From SB25 sp050180705 (lineage in GTDB: Bacteria; Bacteroidota; Bacteroidia; Bacteroidales; Tenuifilaceae): DNA of 64,000 bases. The translations under genes were made by a program, and so were the position numbers. Below, in pieces: positions 16,371 to 25,770 of the stretch (position 1 is the stretch's first letter; each line of letters begins with the position of its first letter). The stretch lies in the NCBI GenBank assembly GCA_050180705.1, contig JBFXDX010000017.1, forward strand, positions 31,372-95,371, read 5' to 3'. The notes under the pieces were generated by a model. The model had not been told where the DNA came from, made no database searches, and saw only the letters and a program-made list of their open reading frames with translations.

Positions 16371-16886
16371 TTATCGCTTGGTTTTGCTCTTTTTCGTTGG
16401 AACGAAAAAAATGAGGGTGCTTATGAAAATGGCAACACCAATTTGTATAAGAATTGATGTGCTTACGAGGGTGTCATTTATCAGTAAAAAACTAATAAAC
16501 GCAAATTTAAGTAGGTAGTACACTACCTTGCTAATCAGTATTGATGCAAGGGTGGATATAAATAGGTTTTTGAATCTGCCCGAAATGGTGTAGAATAGCC
16601 ATACGTTTAGAAGTAATTCCGTTGAGATAAGAAAAACCTTATAAAAGTATGGGTGAGCCGATATGATAAAGGATACGAAGGGGAGTAGTAGCGCTATTAA
16701 GTAGCTATTCCTCTTGTTGGTAAAAATAATTGCAGAGAATAGCACTAACCGCATTGGATCGATTACGTAAAGCGGAAATCCTGCCAAGTGCGAGATTGAT
16801 GGTAATAGTAGGATGAAAAGCACCGCAATAGTATCGAGAAGAATTGATGGAACTACTGTTCTTAGAGTTATGGATTCTGCTTTCAT
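16371..16886 (-). CDS. Predicted polytopic membrane protein, last gene of hexuronate operon
   Basis: A 171-residue hydrophobic protein with about five or six membrane segments and short loops, including YVIDPMRLVLFSAIIFTNKR. Size and layout resemble substrate-binding (S) components of ECF transporters, but no diagnostic motif is recognised. It follows uxaE by 53 bp in the same direction; a hairpin at 16901-16928 separates them, so expression may be lower than upstream genes. Function unknown; a role in sugar-acid uptake is only suggested by position. Confidence 0.65.
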   Translation of the reverse strand: MKAESITLRTVVPSILLDTIAVLFILLLPSISHLAGFPLYVIDPMRLVLFSAIIFTNKRNSYLIALLLPFVSFIISAHPYFYKVFLISTELLLNVWLFYTISGRFKNLFISTLASILISKVVYYLLKFAFISFLLINDTLVSTSILIQIGVAIFISTLIFFVPTKKSKTKR

Positions 16887-16900
16887 ACTGGCTAAGGTTT

Positions 16901-16928
16901 AGACCTGACAGGCAAGGCTGTCAGGTCT
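16901..16928 (-). other. Intercistronic hairpin
   Basis: AGACCTGACAG (16901-16911) and CTGTCAGGTCT (16918-16928) form a perfect 11-bp stem with a 6-nt loop between uxaE and the membrane-protein gene. On the minus strand it is not followed by a T tract, so it is more likely an RNA-stability or processing element than a full terminator. Confidence 0.6.
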
Positions 16929-16939
16929 GGTTTATTGAA

Positions 16940-18190
16940 TTATTGTACGTTAAAAAGAAGTTTAAGATGGCGGTCGAGTAAATTGTACTTAACATTTTTC
17001 TCGATAACCGAACGGTTTGCTTCTAGCGCATTCATGTAACGATCTCCTAGTTCAGCCGCAATCTTATAGCCCACATGTATTAGTTGCCTAAAATGGGGGT
17101 TAAAATCCTTACACGCTTGGTTGTGGGTGAGCGCATCGGAGAACTGTTTGCTATTCCATGCATTAACAGTGTCAACCGAAGGTAGTTTCGATTTGTCGAT
17201 ATGAAGTACTGTGGCATAAGGGCCTGCCAGTTCATCGTATCGGGTCATGGATTGTTCGTAGATAGTTTTAGCAATTTCCAATCCTTCGCCATCGGCTTGG
17301 GCTAAGCCAATAACCTCTTCGAGCCAAGTTGTTCCAGCTGTTTTTACGTGGATTCCAGCATCGAATTTCTCTAATGCTTTACGCATAATTGGGTAGATGG
17401 CAAATTTATCGCTGCCGCTGTGTACACTTAACTTAAGGCTTTTGGGAAGTCCTAGTTCTTTTATCACAAATTGAATAACGGCAACATCCTGCTCAAACTC
17501 CTTGGCAAAAAGGTCGATATTTCCTTCGTAATCAACTCCCTTGGCGAATAGTCCGGTAAATTTGGGTGCAATGGTTTGAACCTCCACCCCGCGATGCTTA
17601 AGTTCAGCCAAAATGAAGAACAGCTCTATGGGGGTTTGTGCTATATCGCACTCGTCCATCGATACTTCTGGAATAAACTTATCGGCACCCTTCTTGGAGG
17701 CTATGTGGTTATAAATGGTTTTAACCTCCTTTATGGCCATCAAGAATTTATCGGCAATGCTTGCTAGTAAATCCTGAGTTACCTCAAAATCTTCCTGAAT
17801 ACCAGGAATTGATAGTTTGCCTATGTATTTGCTGTAGCGGGTTATAAACTCCTGTTTTTCCTCACTGCTCGATGGTTTTCCAATAAAGTGAGCCACATCG
17901 ATGGTGAAGAAGTTGCTATGGTCGATAAACTGATCCACAATGGCAAGTCCAATATGGTCGGCATCAACGTAGAAGTTGCCTGTCCATCCGTTAGCCTTTA
18001 CAGCTTCGGCTGCTTCGTGCGCCACGGCGCTATGGTCGGTTTTTACGATGGTGTGCTCGCGGTACGATTTGTTCCAAACTGGAACCACGTTGTACCCCAA
18101 CTTATTTATCTCCTGAATGGCGGCAAGTTGAGCACGACCCTCTTTCCCGAATCGGTCGCCCATCCCGAATGAATATTTTTCTATTAGCAT
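16940..18190 (-). CDS. uxaE: Tagaturonate epimerase
   Basis: A 416-residue protein matching the UxaE family (start MLIEKYSFGMGDRFGKEGRA; internal FYVDADHIGLAIVDQFIDHS; SVHSGSDKFAIYPIMRKALE). It converts D-tagaturonate to D-fructuronate, joining the galacturonate and glucuronate branches so that no separate tagaturonate reductase and altronate dehydratase are needed; neither is in this cluster. The conserved His and Asp residues in the quoted segments are probable metal ligands. It sits 31 bp after kdgA in the operon. Confidence 0.92.
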   Translation of the reverse strand: MLIEKYSFGMGDRFGKEGRAQLAAIQEINKLGYNVVPVWNKSYREHTIVKTDHSAVAHEAAEAVKANGWTGNFYVDADHIGLAIVDQFIDHSNFFTIDVAHFIGKPSSSEEKQEFITRYSKYIGKLSIPGIQEDFEVTQDLLASIADKFLMAIKEVKTIYNHIASKKGADKFIPEVSMDECDIAQTPIELFFILAELKHRGVEVQTIAPKFTGLFAKGVDYEGNIDLFAKEFEQDVAVIQFVIKELGLPKSLKLSVHSGSDKFAIYPIMRKALEKFDAGIHVKTAGTTWLEEVIGLAQADGEGLEIAKTIYEQSMTRYDELAGPYATVLHIDKSKLPSVDTVNAWNSKQFSDALTHNQACKDFNPHFRQLIHVGYKIAAELGDRYMNALEANRSVIEKNVKYNLLDRHLKLLFNVQ

Positions 18191-18220
18191 AATATTGATC
18201 TTTAGATTAAGTAACTCAAA

Positions 18221-18892
18221 TTATCCCTTTAATTCTTTTGCAAGTTGGATAACCTCTTTCATCTTGTTCTCGATGAATTTGTAATCGCCTTTCTCAATTA
18301 CATCCTTGGGTGTTAATTGTGAGCCTAGACCAACACAGGCAACACCTGCTTCGAACCAAGCCTTAAGGTTTTCCTTGTCGGGCGATACTCCGCCTGATGG
18401 CATAATGCTTGTCCATGGGCATGGAGCCAGAATCGCCTTAACGAACGATGGGCCACCTACCTCTTTGCCAGGGAATATTTTTACTATCTCGCAGCCTAAC
18501 TCTTCGGCTAGATTAATCTCCGATAAAGTGCCGCAACCAGGCATCCAGGCAATTTTCCTTCTATTACATACCTTTGCAATATCGGGATTTAACGATGGAG
18601 ACACAATGAAGTTTGCTCCAAGTTGGATGTATAGCGATGCTGTTCCTGGATCAACTACGGAGCCAACGCCCATAATCATTTCGGGACACTCCTTGGCAGC
18701 CCATTTGTTGATTTCGGAAAAAAGTTCGTGGGCAAAATCGCCACGGTTGGTAAATTCAAAAACCCTAGCACCACCATTGTAGCAAGCCTTAACAACTTGC
18801 TTAACAATTTCAATGTCCTTATGGTAGAATAGAGGGACAATTCCTGTTGCTGTGAAGGTATTTAGTACCTGTAATCTTTTAAAACGTGCCAT
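18221..18892 (-). CDS. kdgA: 2-keto-3-deoxy-6-phosphogluconate aldolase
   Basis: A 223-residue class I aldolase that splits KDPG into pyruvate and glyceraldehyde-3-phosphate, the last step of hexuronate breakdown. The Schiff-base lysine is in CEIVKIFPG, and the FEFTNRG, MGVGSV, SPSLNPDIAKVCN and MPSGGVS segments are typical of KDPG/KHG aldolases. It lies between the KDG kinase and uxaE genes. Confidence 0.94.
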   Translation of the reverse strand: MARFKRLQVLNTFTATGIVPLFYHKDIEIVKQVVKACYNGGARVFEFTNRGDFAHELFSEINKWAAKECPEMIMGVGSVVDPGTASLYIQLGANFIVSPSLNPDIAKVCNRRKIAWMPGCGTLSEINLAEELGCEIVKIFPGKEVGGPSFVKAILAPCPWTSIMPSGGVSPDKENLKAWFEAGVACVGLGSQLTPKDVIEKGDYKFIENKMKEVIQLAKELKG

Positions 18893-18975
18893 GTTATTTA
18901 TTATTCGTTGTTTGTTGTACGTTGATAGAACTAAGAATACAGAATTAATAGATTTAACTCTGTATTCATGATTTT

Positions 18976-20010
18976 CTATCGGCTTACTCGTCCCGATGTA
19001 TCGCCCCCCATCAACTTTAACACCTCATCCACAGTAGCGCGGTTATAGTCGCCGTAGATGGTGTGTTTTAGACATGATGCAGCAACTGCATAGTTGAGTG
19101 CCTTTTGAGGATCATCCTTAAATGTTAACAGGCCATAAATAAGGCCGCCCATAAACGAGTCGCCACCGCCAACTCTATCAACAATATGTGTGATAGAATA
19201 GTTGGGTGCTTCGTAAAGCTTTTGTCCATCGTATAGAACCCCAGACCAGTAGTTATGGTTTGCGTTTACCGAGCTGCGTAGGGTGGTAATTACCTTTTTG
19301 CAGCGAGGAAATTGTTTCATAATTTGCTGCGAAACGGAAAGGTACGCTTTAGAATCAACATGGCCTCCAGCAACATCAACCCCTTCGGGTTTTATGCCAA
19401 GAGCCATTTCGGCATCCTCTTCGTTTCCAAGAATAACATCGCATCCCTTAACCAATTCGGGCATAATTTCGCGGGCTGTTTTTCCGTATTTCCAGAGGTT
19501 TTTGCGGAAGTTAAGATCGGTAGATACCGTTATGCCTTTTTCGTTGGCCACTTTAATAGCCTCGGCACAAACCTGTGCAGCACTTTCGGAGATAGCAGGG
19601 GTGATGCCAGTCCAGTGGAACCATGTTGCACCCTCTAGTACCTTGTGCCAGTCAACCATTCCGGGTTTAATTTCGGCAATGGCGGAGTGCGCTCTGTCAT
19701 ATATCACTTTGCTTGCACGGTTAACAGCACCAGTTTCGAGGAAATAAATACCTACGCGATCGCCGCCACGAACAATATCGGCAACATTTACTCCGAATCC
19801 ACGGAGTTCGCGAATACACGATTCCGCGATATCGTTTTTAGGCAGACGGGTTACGAATTTCACATCTACTCCATAATTGGCCAACGAAACGGCCACGTTA
19901 GCCTCGCCTCCACCAAAGGTTGCATTCAGTGTATTCGACTGCCCAAATCTTTCGAAGCCTGGGGTGGCAAGGCGTAACATAATCTCTCCAAAGGTTACAA
20001 CTTTTTCCAT
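18976..20010 (-). CDS. kdgK: 2-keto-3-deoxygluconate kinase (PfkB family)
   Basis: A 344-residue PfkB-family kinase. The start VVTFGEIMLRLATPG and the GGGEANVAVSLANYG motif are typical of KDG kinases, and the C-terminal DRVGGGDSFMGGL box carries the catalytic Asp in GGGD. It phosphorylates KDG, made by both UxuA and KduD, to KDPG for the aldolase encoded next. A second, more divergent PfkB kinase is encoded at 25771-26853; this one is the better candidate for KDG. Confidence 0.92.
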   Translation of the reverse strand: MEKVVTFGEIMLRLATPGFERFGQSNTLNATFGGGEANVAVSLANYGVDVKFVTRLPKNDIAESCIRELRGFGVNVADIVRGGDRVGIYFLETGAVNRASKVIYDRAHSAIAEIKPGMVDWHKVLEGATWFHWTGITPAISESAAQVCAEAIKVANEKGITVSTDLNFRKNLWKYGKTAREIMPELVKGCDVILGNEEDAEMALGIKPEGVDVAGGHVDSKAYLSVSQQIMKQFPRCKKVITTLRSSVNANHNYWSGVLYDGQKLYEAPNYSITHIVDRVGGGDSFMGGLIYGLLTFKDDPQKALNYAVAASCLKHTIYGDYNRATVDEVLKLMGGDTSGRVSR

Positions 20011-20027
20011 ATTTGTTGATTGTTTAT

Positions 20028-21434
20028 CTATTCGTAAAACCTGAAATAGTTTTTAGCATTATTGTAGCAGATATCCTCCACCATGCTTCCAATAAATGGA
20101 ATATCATTGGGAAGTTCTCCGTTTTCGACATCACGACCAAGTAGGTTGCACAGAATTCTACGGAAATACTCGTGGCGAGGGTAGGAGAGGAAGCTTCTCG
20201 AATCGGTTAGCATTCCCACAAAACGGCTAAGAAGGCCAAGTGTTGATAGTGCGTTCATCTGTTTTTCCATACCATCCTTTTGATCGAGGAACCACCAACC
20301 AGAACCGAATTGAATTTTACCGGGTACCGAACCATCCTGAAAATTTCCTAGCATGGTAGCAATCACCTCATTATCGCCAGGATTTAGGTTGTAGATTATG
20401 GTTTTGGTTAGTTGATTATTCTTGTCGAGTCGGTCGAGGAATTTCGACATGGGTTGCGCAATCTGAAGGTCACCAATAGAATCGAAGCCAGTATCGGGAC
20501 CTAACTTGGTAAAGAGTCTGGAATTATTGTTTCGCATTGCGCCAATATGGAATTGCTGAGTCCAGCCTTTCTCGTGATCGAGAATGGCAAAATCGTGGAG
20601 CATTGCCGACTTAAACTGGAGGATCTCGGTTGCTGAAAGTTCGTTTCTCTTGCGCGCCTTGCTGAATATTGCCTCAATTTCACTATCGGTGTATTCCTCT
20701 GCGTAGAAGTTCTCTAGTCCATGATCGGATAATTTGCAGCCGTTGGCGGCAAAGTAATCGTGACGTTTTCTTAGTGCACTTATTAATGATTGGTAGGAGT
20801 TGATATCGGTATTCGATACCTCGGCAAGTTTATCAATGTATACATTGAAACTATCGAGATTGTCAACTGCCATTGCCTTATCGGGACGCCAGGCTGGAAT
20901 TACCTTAAGTGTTATTTTGCTAGCGGCAATTTTCTGGTGATACTCTAAGTTATCGATAGGATCGTCGGTTGTGCAAACTACCTCTACATTCATCATTTTC
21001 AGAAGACCTTGAACCCTGTAATCGTTGGATTGCAGCATGGTGGATGTTTTCTCGTAGATTGATTTGGCCGAGTTCTTGTTTAGAATCTGATCGACTCCAA
21101 AGTATCCCTTTAGTTCGAGATGAGTCCAGTGATACAATGGGTTGCGCATGGTATAAGGAACCGTCTCAGCCCACTTCTCGAATTTTTCCAAATCAGATGC
21201 CTCTCCAGTGCAGAATCGCTCATCAACCCCATTGGTGCGCATAGCACGCCATTTGTAGTGGTCGCCGTAGAGCCATGGTTGCGTAATGTTTTCGAACTGC
21301 CTGTTGTTGGCTATTTGCTCCGGAATTAGGTGGCAGTGATAGTCAATAATAGGCATTTTCTTAGCATGTTCGTGGTAAAGTTTTTCTGCGGTTTTGCTCT
21401 GAAGCAGAAAATTATCGTCCATAAATGGTTTCAT
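20028..21434 (-). CDS. uxaC: Glucuronate/galacturonate isomerase
   Basis: A 468-residue uronate isomerase of the amidohydrolase superfamily, interconverting D-galacturonate with D-tagaturonate and D-glucuronate with D-fructuronate. MKPFMDDNFLLQSKTAEKLY and IIDYHCHLIP (metal-binding HxH) are diagnostic, as are WRAMRTNGVDE and FVGMLTDSRSFLSYPRHEYF near the C-terminus. Length is normal. First enzyme acting on imported galacturonate; in the operon between the transporter and kdgK. Confidence 0.96.
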   Translation of the reverse strand: MKPFMDDNFLLQSKTAEKLYHEHAKKMPIIDYHCHLIPEQIANNRQFENITQPWLYGDHYKWRAMRTNGVDERFCTGEASDLEKFEKWAETVPYTMRNPLYHWTHLELKGYFGVDQILNKNSAKSIYEKTSTMLQSNDYRVQGLLKMMNVEVVCTTDDPIDNLEYHQKIAASKITLKVIPAWRPDKAMAVDNLDSFNVYIDKLAEVSNTDINSYQSLISALRKRHDYFAANGCKLSDHGLENFYAEEYTDSEIEAIFSKARKRNELSATEILQFKSAMLHDFAILDHEKGWTQQFHIGAMRNNNSRLFTKLGPDTGFDSIGDLQIAQPMSKFLDRLDKNNQLTKTIIYNLNPGDNEVIATMLGNFQDGSVPGKIQFGSGWWFLDQKDGMEKQMNALSTLGLLSRFVGMLTDSRSFLSYPRHEYFRRILCNLLGRDVENGELPNDIPFIGSMVEDICYNNAKNYFRFYE

Positions 21435-21466
21435 AGTAATGTTGTTATAAGTTGATTCTTAAATTA

Positions 21467-22921
21467 CTAGTTAACAATTGGGCTGTATTTGGGCACTAAC
21501 GTCTTCATTACTATCCATCCAATTAGATATGCTACAGCACAGATGGAGAAGATTATAAAGTATCCCGATGATATGCCCTCAAATCCAAAGAATTTCATAT
21601 TGGTATTCTTGCTGAAATCGAATAGAAGTCCCGATCCTTTGTTTATTAGGAATGAACCAATACCTCCGGCCATACCGCCAATGCCAGTAATTGTTGCAAT
21701 TGCTGATTTTGGGAACATATCGCCAACTGTAGAGAAGATGTTTGCCGACCAAGCTTGATGCGCAGCACCTGCAATACCGATAATAATGATTGGAAACCAG
21801 TATGATATATGGCCTAGCGGTTGTGCAAGTAAGGCTAATAGCGGAAGGAAGGCAAAGATCAACATTGAGCGCATACGTCCAGCGTAAGGATTCATGCCTT
21901 TTTTATCGACAAAGTAGGTGGGAAGCCAACCTCCAATAATGGATAGTAGAGTAATTGCATAAAGAACAAATAGTAGTACTTGTGCCATTGTAGTATCGGA
22001 GGTAAGACCATACACATCACTTAGATATGCTGGTGTCCAGAATAGGTAGAACCACCAAACACCGTCGGTCATAAATTTACCAAATGCAAAGGCCCAGGTT
22101 TGTTTGTACTGAAAACTTTCCCAGAATGATATTTTCTTATCAACCTTGGGAGTGTTGTTATTGGCCGCAGTATCGGCTGCTGTATCCTGATGAATGTACT
22201 CTAGCTCTGCTTTATTTACCATTGGATGATTGTGAGGTTTTTTGTACATAAACACCCAGAATCCCATCCAAAGGAAACCTAGTGCTCCAATAACTATAAA
22301 TGCCATTTCCCATCCATAGTGAACAGCAAGAACAGGTATGGAAATAGGAGCAACAAGCGCACCTACAGTTGCACCTGCATTAAAAATACTGGTAGCAAAA
22401 GCGCGATCCTTCTTAGGAAAGAATTCGGCGGTAGTTTTTATGGCGGCAGGGAAGTTTCCTGCTTCGCCAATTGCTAAAACAAAACGAGCAAATATGAATA
22501 GCGTAACGCTAACAGTTATGGTCATTCCAACATTATCGACAGTACTAATGGCTTGTTTTGCTCCTTCGAAGCCAACCATCCAGTTTCCAGTCATAATACC
22601 AGAGGTGGCTATTCCACAGAAAGCATGAAGACATGCACCAATAGACCAAATTCCAATAGACCAAAGAAACCCTTTTTTAGTATCCATCCAGTCAACAAAC
22701 CGACCGGCAAATAGCATACTAAAGGCATAGAATATTGAGAAAAGAGCAGTAATGTTACCGTAATCATTATTTGTCCAGTGAAATTCTGGAGAAATAAAAT
22801 CTTTCCATGTTAAAGAGAGAACCTGTCGGTCCATATAGTTAATAGTTGTAGCGAAAAACAGAAGCGCACAAATGGCCCATCTGTAGTTTGTCATTTTTTC
22901 TGTTATGGTTGTTTTGGTCAT
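21467..22921 (-). CDS. Hexuronate transporter, MFS (ExuT-like)
   Basis: A 484-residue major facilitator with about 12 membrane segments. TTINYMDRQVLSLTW near the N-terminus, FVLAIGEAGNFPAAIKTTAE and FNAGATVGALVAP are typical of the anion:cation symporter branch that includes ExuT. It would import galacturonate or glucuronate by proton symport across the inner membrane, fitting its place between gnd and uxaC. Substrate assignment rests on family and context. Confidence 0.9.
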   Translation of the reverse strand: MTKTTITEKMTNYRWAICALLFFATTINYMDRQVLSLTWKDFISPEFHWTNNDYGNITALFSIFYAFSMLFAGRFVDWMDTKKGFLWSIGIWSIGACLHAFCGIATSGIMTGNWMVGFEGAKQAISTVDNVGMTITVSVTLFIFARFVLAIGEAGNFPAAIKTTAEFFPKKDRAFATSIFNAGATVGALVAPISIPVLAVHYGWEMAFIVIGALGFLWMGFWVFMYKKPHNHPMVNKAELEYIHQDTAADTAANNNTPKVDKKISFWESFQYKQTWAFAFGKFMTDGVWWFYLFWTPAYLSDVYGLTSDTTMAQVLLFVLYAITLLSIIGGWLPTYFVDKKGMNPYAGRMRSMLIFAFLPLLALLAQPLGHISYWFPIIIIGIAGAAHQAWSANIFSTVGDMFPKSAIATITGIGGMAGGIGSFLINKGSGLLFDFSKNTNMKFFGFEGISSGYFIIFSICAVAYLIGWIVMKTLVPKYSPIVN

Positions 22922-22947
22922 GATATAATCTTTAGGTTATTTTAGTG

Positions 22948-24399
22948 TTATACAGAGTAGGTTGATGAAGCAGTATCGCCACCGCGTCCAGTCCAATTGG
23001 TGTGGAAAAACTCTCCTCTTGGTTTGTCAATTTTTTCGTAGGTGTGTGCGCCAAAGTAATCGCGCTGAGCCTGTAAAAGATTTGCCGGAAGCCTTTCGGT
23101 GCGATAACCATCAAAGTAGGCAAGTGCTGTGGTTAATGCTGGAACAGGGATACCATTTGCAATGGCTGCTCCAATAACTCTTCGCCAGCCAGCCTGTGCG
23201 GCTTCAACTTTTTCTTTAAAGTAAGGATCAAGTAATAGGTTTGTTAAATTGGAGTTTGCGTCGAATGCCTCTTTTATTTTTCCTAGAAATACCGAACGAA
23301 TAATGCATCCTCCGCGCCACATTAAAGCTATACCGCCGTAGTTTAGGTTCCAGCCATATTCTTTGGCTGCTTCGCGCATCAACACATAGCCCTGGGCATA
23401 TGAAACAATTTTTGAGGCAAATAGTGCTTGTCGAACATCCTCAACAAATGCCTGTTTGTCACCTGCAAAAGTGGGTTTTGGGCCACTTAGAACCTTCGAT
23501 GCTATAACTCTTTCATCTTTCTGAGCAGAAAGGCAACGGGCAAAAACTGCTTCACCGATAAGGGTTAGCGGAACACCTAAGTCGAGTGCTGCAACGCCAG
23601 TCCACTTTCCGGTTCCTTTCTGACCAGCAGTGTCGAGAATTTTTTCAACCAAAGGTTCGCCATTTTCCTTATATCCCAAAATATCGCGGGTTATCTCAAT
23701 AAGATAGCTATCTAGGTCGCCTTTATTCCATTCGGCAAATACATGGTGCATTTCGTCGGTCGATAAGCCTGCATAATCTTTCATAATTTGATATGCCTCG
23801 CAAATAAGTTGCATATCGCCATACTCAATTCCGTTGTGCACCATTTTCACAAAGTGTCCAGCGCCATTTTCGCCGACCCAATCGCAACAGGGAATATCAC
23901 CGTTAACTTTAGCAGCAATTTTCTGAAAGATTGGTTTTACTACATCCCATGCAGCTTTGGAGCCTCCAGGCATAATAGAAGGTCCTCGAAGTGCGCCTTC
24001 CTCTCCACCGGAAACGCCTGTGCCAATATAAAGAAGCCCTTTGCTTTCGACATACTTTGTTCTTCGGTCGGTATCGGGAAAATGGGTGTTTCCTCCATCA
24101 ATAATAATATCGCCGGGTTCTAGGAGGGGAATAAGTATTTCGATAAAATCATCTACGGCTTTGCCCGCTTTCACCATTAACATCACTTTGCGAGGACGCT
24201 CCAATGATGCGATAAATTCATCGATTGAATGGGCTCCCCGTATATTCTTGCCTTTTGCGCGACCGTTAAGAAAATTTTCGACCTTATCAATCGAACGGTT
24301 AAATGCTGTTACGGTAAACCCTTTACTTTCCATATTCAAGATTAGGTTTTCGCCCATTACGGCTAATCCTATTAATCCAATATCAGATAGTGGTTTCAT
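22948..24399 (-). CDS. gnd: 6-phosphogluconate dehydrogenase, decarboxylating
   Basis: A 483-residue full-length Gnd. The dinucleotide motif is near the start (GLIGLAVMGENLILNM), the 6-phosphogluconate signature with catalytic Lys is GAGHFVKMVHNGIEYGDM, and the C-terminal substrate tail (YFGAHTYEKID) is present. It oxidises 6-phosphogluconate to ribulose-5-phosphate, CO2 and reduced NADP. This is an odd member for a hexuronate operon because the UxuA-KdgK-KdgA route does not make 6-phosphogluconate. The neighbouring LarA-family protein and PfkB kinase could provide it from mannonate through gluconate. Confidence 0.96.
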   Translation of the reverse strand: MKPLSDIGLIGLAVMGENLILNMESKGFTVTAFNRSIDKVENFLNGRAKGKNIRGAHSIDEFIASLERPRKVMLMVKAGKAVDDFIEILIPLLEPGDIIIDGGNTHFPDTDRRTKYVESKGLLYIGTGVSGGEEGALRGPSIMPGGSKAAWDVVKPIFQKIAAKVNGDIPCCDWVGENGAGHFVKMVHNGIEYGDMQLICEAYQIMKDYAGLSTDEMHHVFAEWNKGDLDSYLIEITRDILGYKENGEPLVEKILDTAGQKGTGKWTGVAALDLGVPLTLIGEAVFARCLSAQKDERVIASKVLSGPKPTFAGDKQAFVEDVRQALFASKIVSYAQGYVLMREAAKEYGWNLNYGGIALMWRGGCIIRSVFLGKIKEAFDANSNLTNLLLDPYFKEKVEAAQAGWRRVIGAAIANGIPVPALTTALAYFDGYRTERLPANLLQAQRDYFGAHTYEKIDKPRGEFFHTNWTGRGGDTASSTYSV

Positions 24400-24438
24400 T
24401 TTGAAATGCTTTTAGTTAGTTACTACGTTCACATAAAA

Positions 24439-25719
24439 CTATTTTTGATCTTTAAATCTTTCGCTATATGCCCATAAACCTATAGCTGGGTTTGATATGT
24501 AGAAAATCTCTTCACCATCAACCATATTAAAGCCATCAATGAGTTTTGCGGGATCGTATTTCTTAAGCATCTGGTTTAATGGTGCATATTTAAAGTTGAC
24601 CGATTCTATTTCTTCTTTCGATAGATGTCCCGGGCAATAAGTAATCGAGAATCGTTCCTCGGAACTTCCATGTATTAGATGGGCTGCTGCGCTTAAATTG
24701 TTTTCAAGTTCTTTATTCTCTTTCAACGATTGAAGCGTTTTGGGCGTGCCTCTATAGCCATACTTGCGGATTAGCCTGTCAATCTCTTTATCTTCGCCAA
24801 ACTCTTGAAGAGCAGGAGCCATTACAATTAATTCTCCATTATTGTCAAGAGCCATGCGAGTTCGATAAATGCTCTTATTGCCAAGCCAAGTGCTCTTAAA
24901 CTCCGAAGGATCGAGATAAACTACTACTTTTTTTAGGGGAGAATTGAGCATTGTGAAGTTCACTTTTAGCGATAGTTCAGCAGCTTTTGTAAAAACCGAG
25001 TAGTCGTCGCCTATAAATAGTCCACGGGTAACCAATTTATTGGTTTCCTTGTCGCGTCCCACAACTGTGTGAATGTACACAATAGGCATGTGGTTTGTAA
25101 AGTTCTCCGATGCGTAGTTAAGTAGTTTGCGAACAGGATTATCCGCACGCCCCATCACCTTTTCCATGCCATAAACTGCTCCTAAAAAATGGCTTTTGTT
25201 GATACCCTCGGAACCGCCTGTTCCAACAAATAAATTCTTGTTGTAGTTGGCCATACCGATTACTTCGTGGGGTACAACTTGGCCTATGGATAAAATTAAG
25301 TCGTGGCCTCCATTCCAAACTAGTTTATTGAGCTGGGCAGGCCAGTCGTAGGATAGTTGTCCATTAGTTAGTTCGGAGATATAGCTTCCGGGTACTTTTC
25401 CAACGGTTACTACATCATTTCGCCAATCATGAACTCTGAAAAGATCTTTAGGAACTCCATTGAACATGGTTTCCAGTTCGTGATTCTTCATGGCAGTATG
25501 AGTGCCAAGTGCAGGAAGAATATCCTTCACTTTATCCTTGAAATAGGCGTATACATACGAGGTTAATTCACCAGCACGCGAATGGAAACGGGTGAAATCG
25601 GGAGGAATAATGAGAACTTTGTTCCGTTGCCCAATTCTATCGAGGGCAATATTCAAACCTTTTTGAAGATCTTCTGAAGTTAGGATGTCGGTTTCAGAAC
25701 CCCTTTCGTAGTAAATCAT
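24439..25719 (-). CDS. LarA-superfamily nickel-pincer racemase/epimerase-like protein
   Basis: A 426-residue member of the lactate racemase (LarA, DUF2088) superfamily. The residues that bind and use the nickel-pincer nucleotide in LarA are present with correct spacing: His74 in LGTHTAM, then His151, Lys161 and His177, which reproduces the H-10-K-16-H spacing of LarA H174/K184/H200; Arg44 in DFTRFHS is also kept. The superfamily is known to include alpha-hydroxyacid epimerases acting on sugar acids such as gluconate C2. Placed between gnd and a PfkB kinase, a mannonate/gluconate 2-epimerase role is plausible; lactate racemase is unlikely. Cofactor synthesis genes (larB, larC, larE) are not in the window. 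Confidence 0.85.
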   Translation of the reverse strand: MIYYERGSETDILTSEDLQKGLNIALDRIGQRNKVLIIPPDFTRFHSRAGELTSYVYAYFKDKVKDILPALGTHTAMKNHELETMFNGVPKDLFRVHDWRNDVVTVGKVPGSYISELTNGQLSYDWPAQLNKLVWNGGHDLILSIGQVVPHEVIGMANYNKNLFVGTGGSEGINKSHFLGAVYGMEKVMGRADNPVRKLLNYASENFTNHMPIVYIHTVVGRDKETNKLVTRGLFIGDDYSVFTKAAELSLKVNFTMLNSPLKKVVVYLDPSEFKSTWLGNKSIYRTRMALDNNGELIVMAPALQEFGEDKEIDRLIRKYGYRGTPKTLQSLKENKELENNLSAAAHLIHGSSEERFSITYCPGHLSKEEIESVNFKYAPLNQMLKKYDPAKLIDGFNMVDGEEIFYISNPAIGLWAYSERFKDQK

Positions 25720-25770
25720 ATTATTTGAGGTTTGATTTGAATTGGTTATTGTATAAGATAAATGATTGAC

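Noticed and set aside
16232..16414. 60-codon frame in repeat unit 3
   Set aside because: It is the frameshifted version of the repeat mini-ORF and runs into the convergent membrane-protein gene; no independent support.
24439..25719. Plain lactate racemase annotation
   Set aside because: The family residues are present, but no lactate genes are nearby; the context is sugar-acid catabolism.
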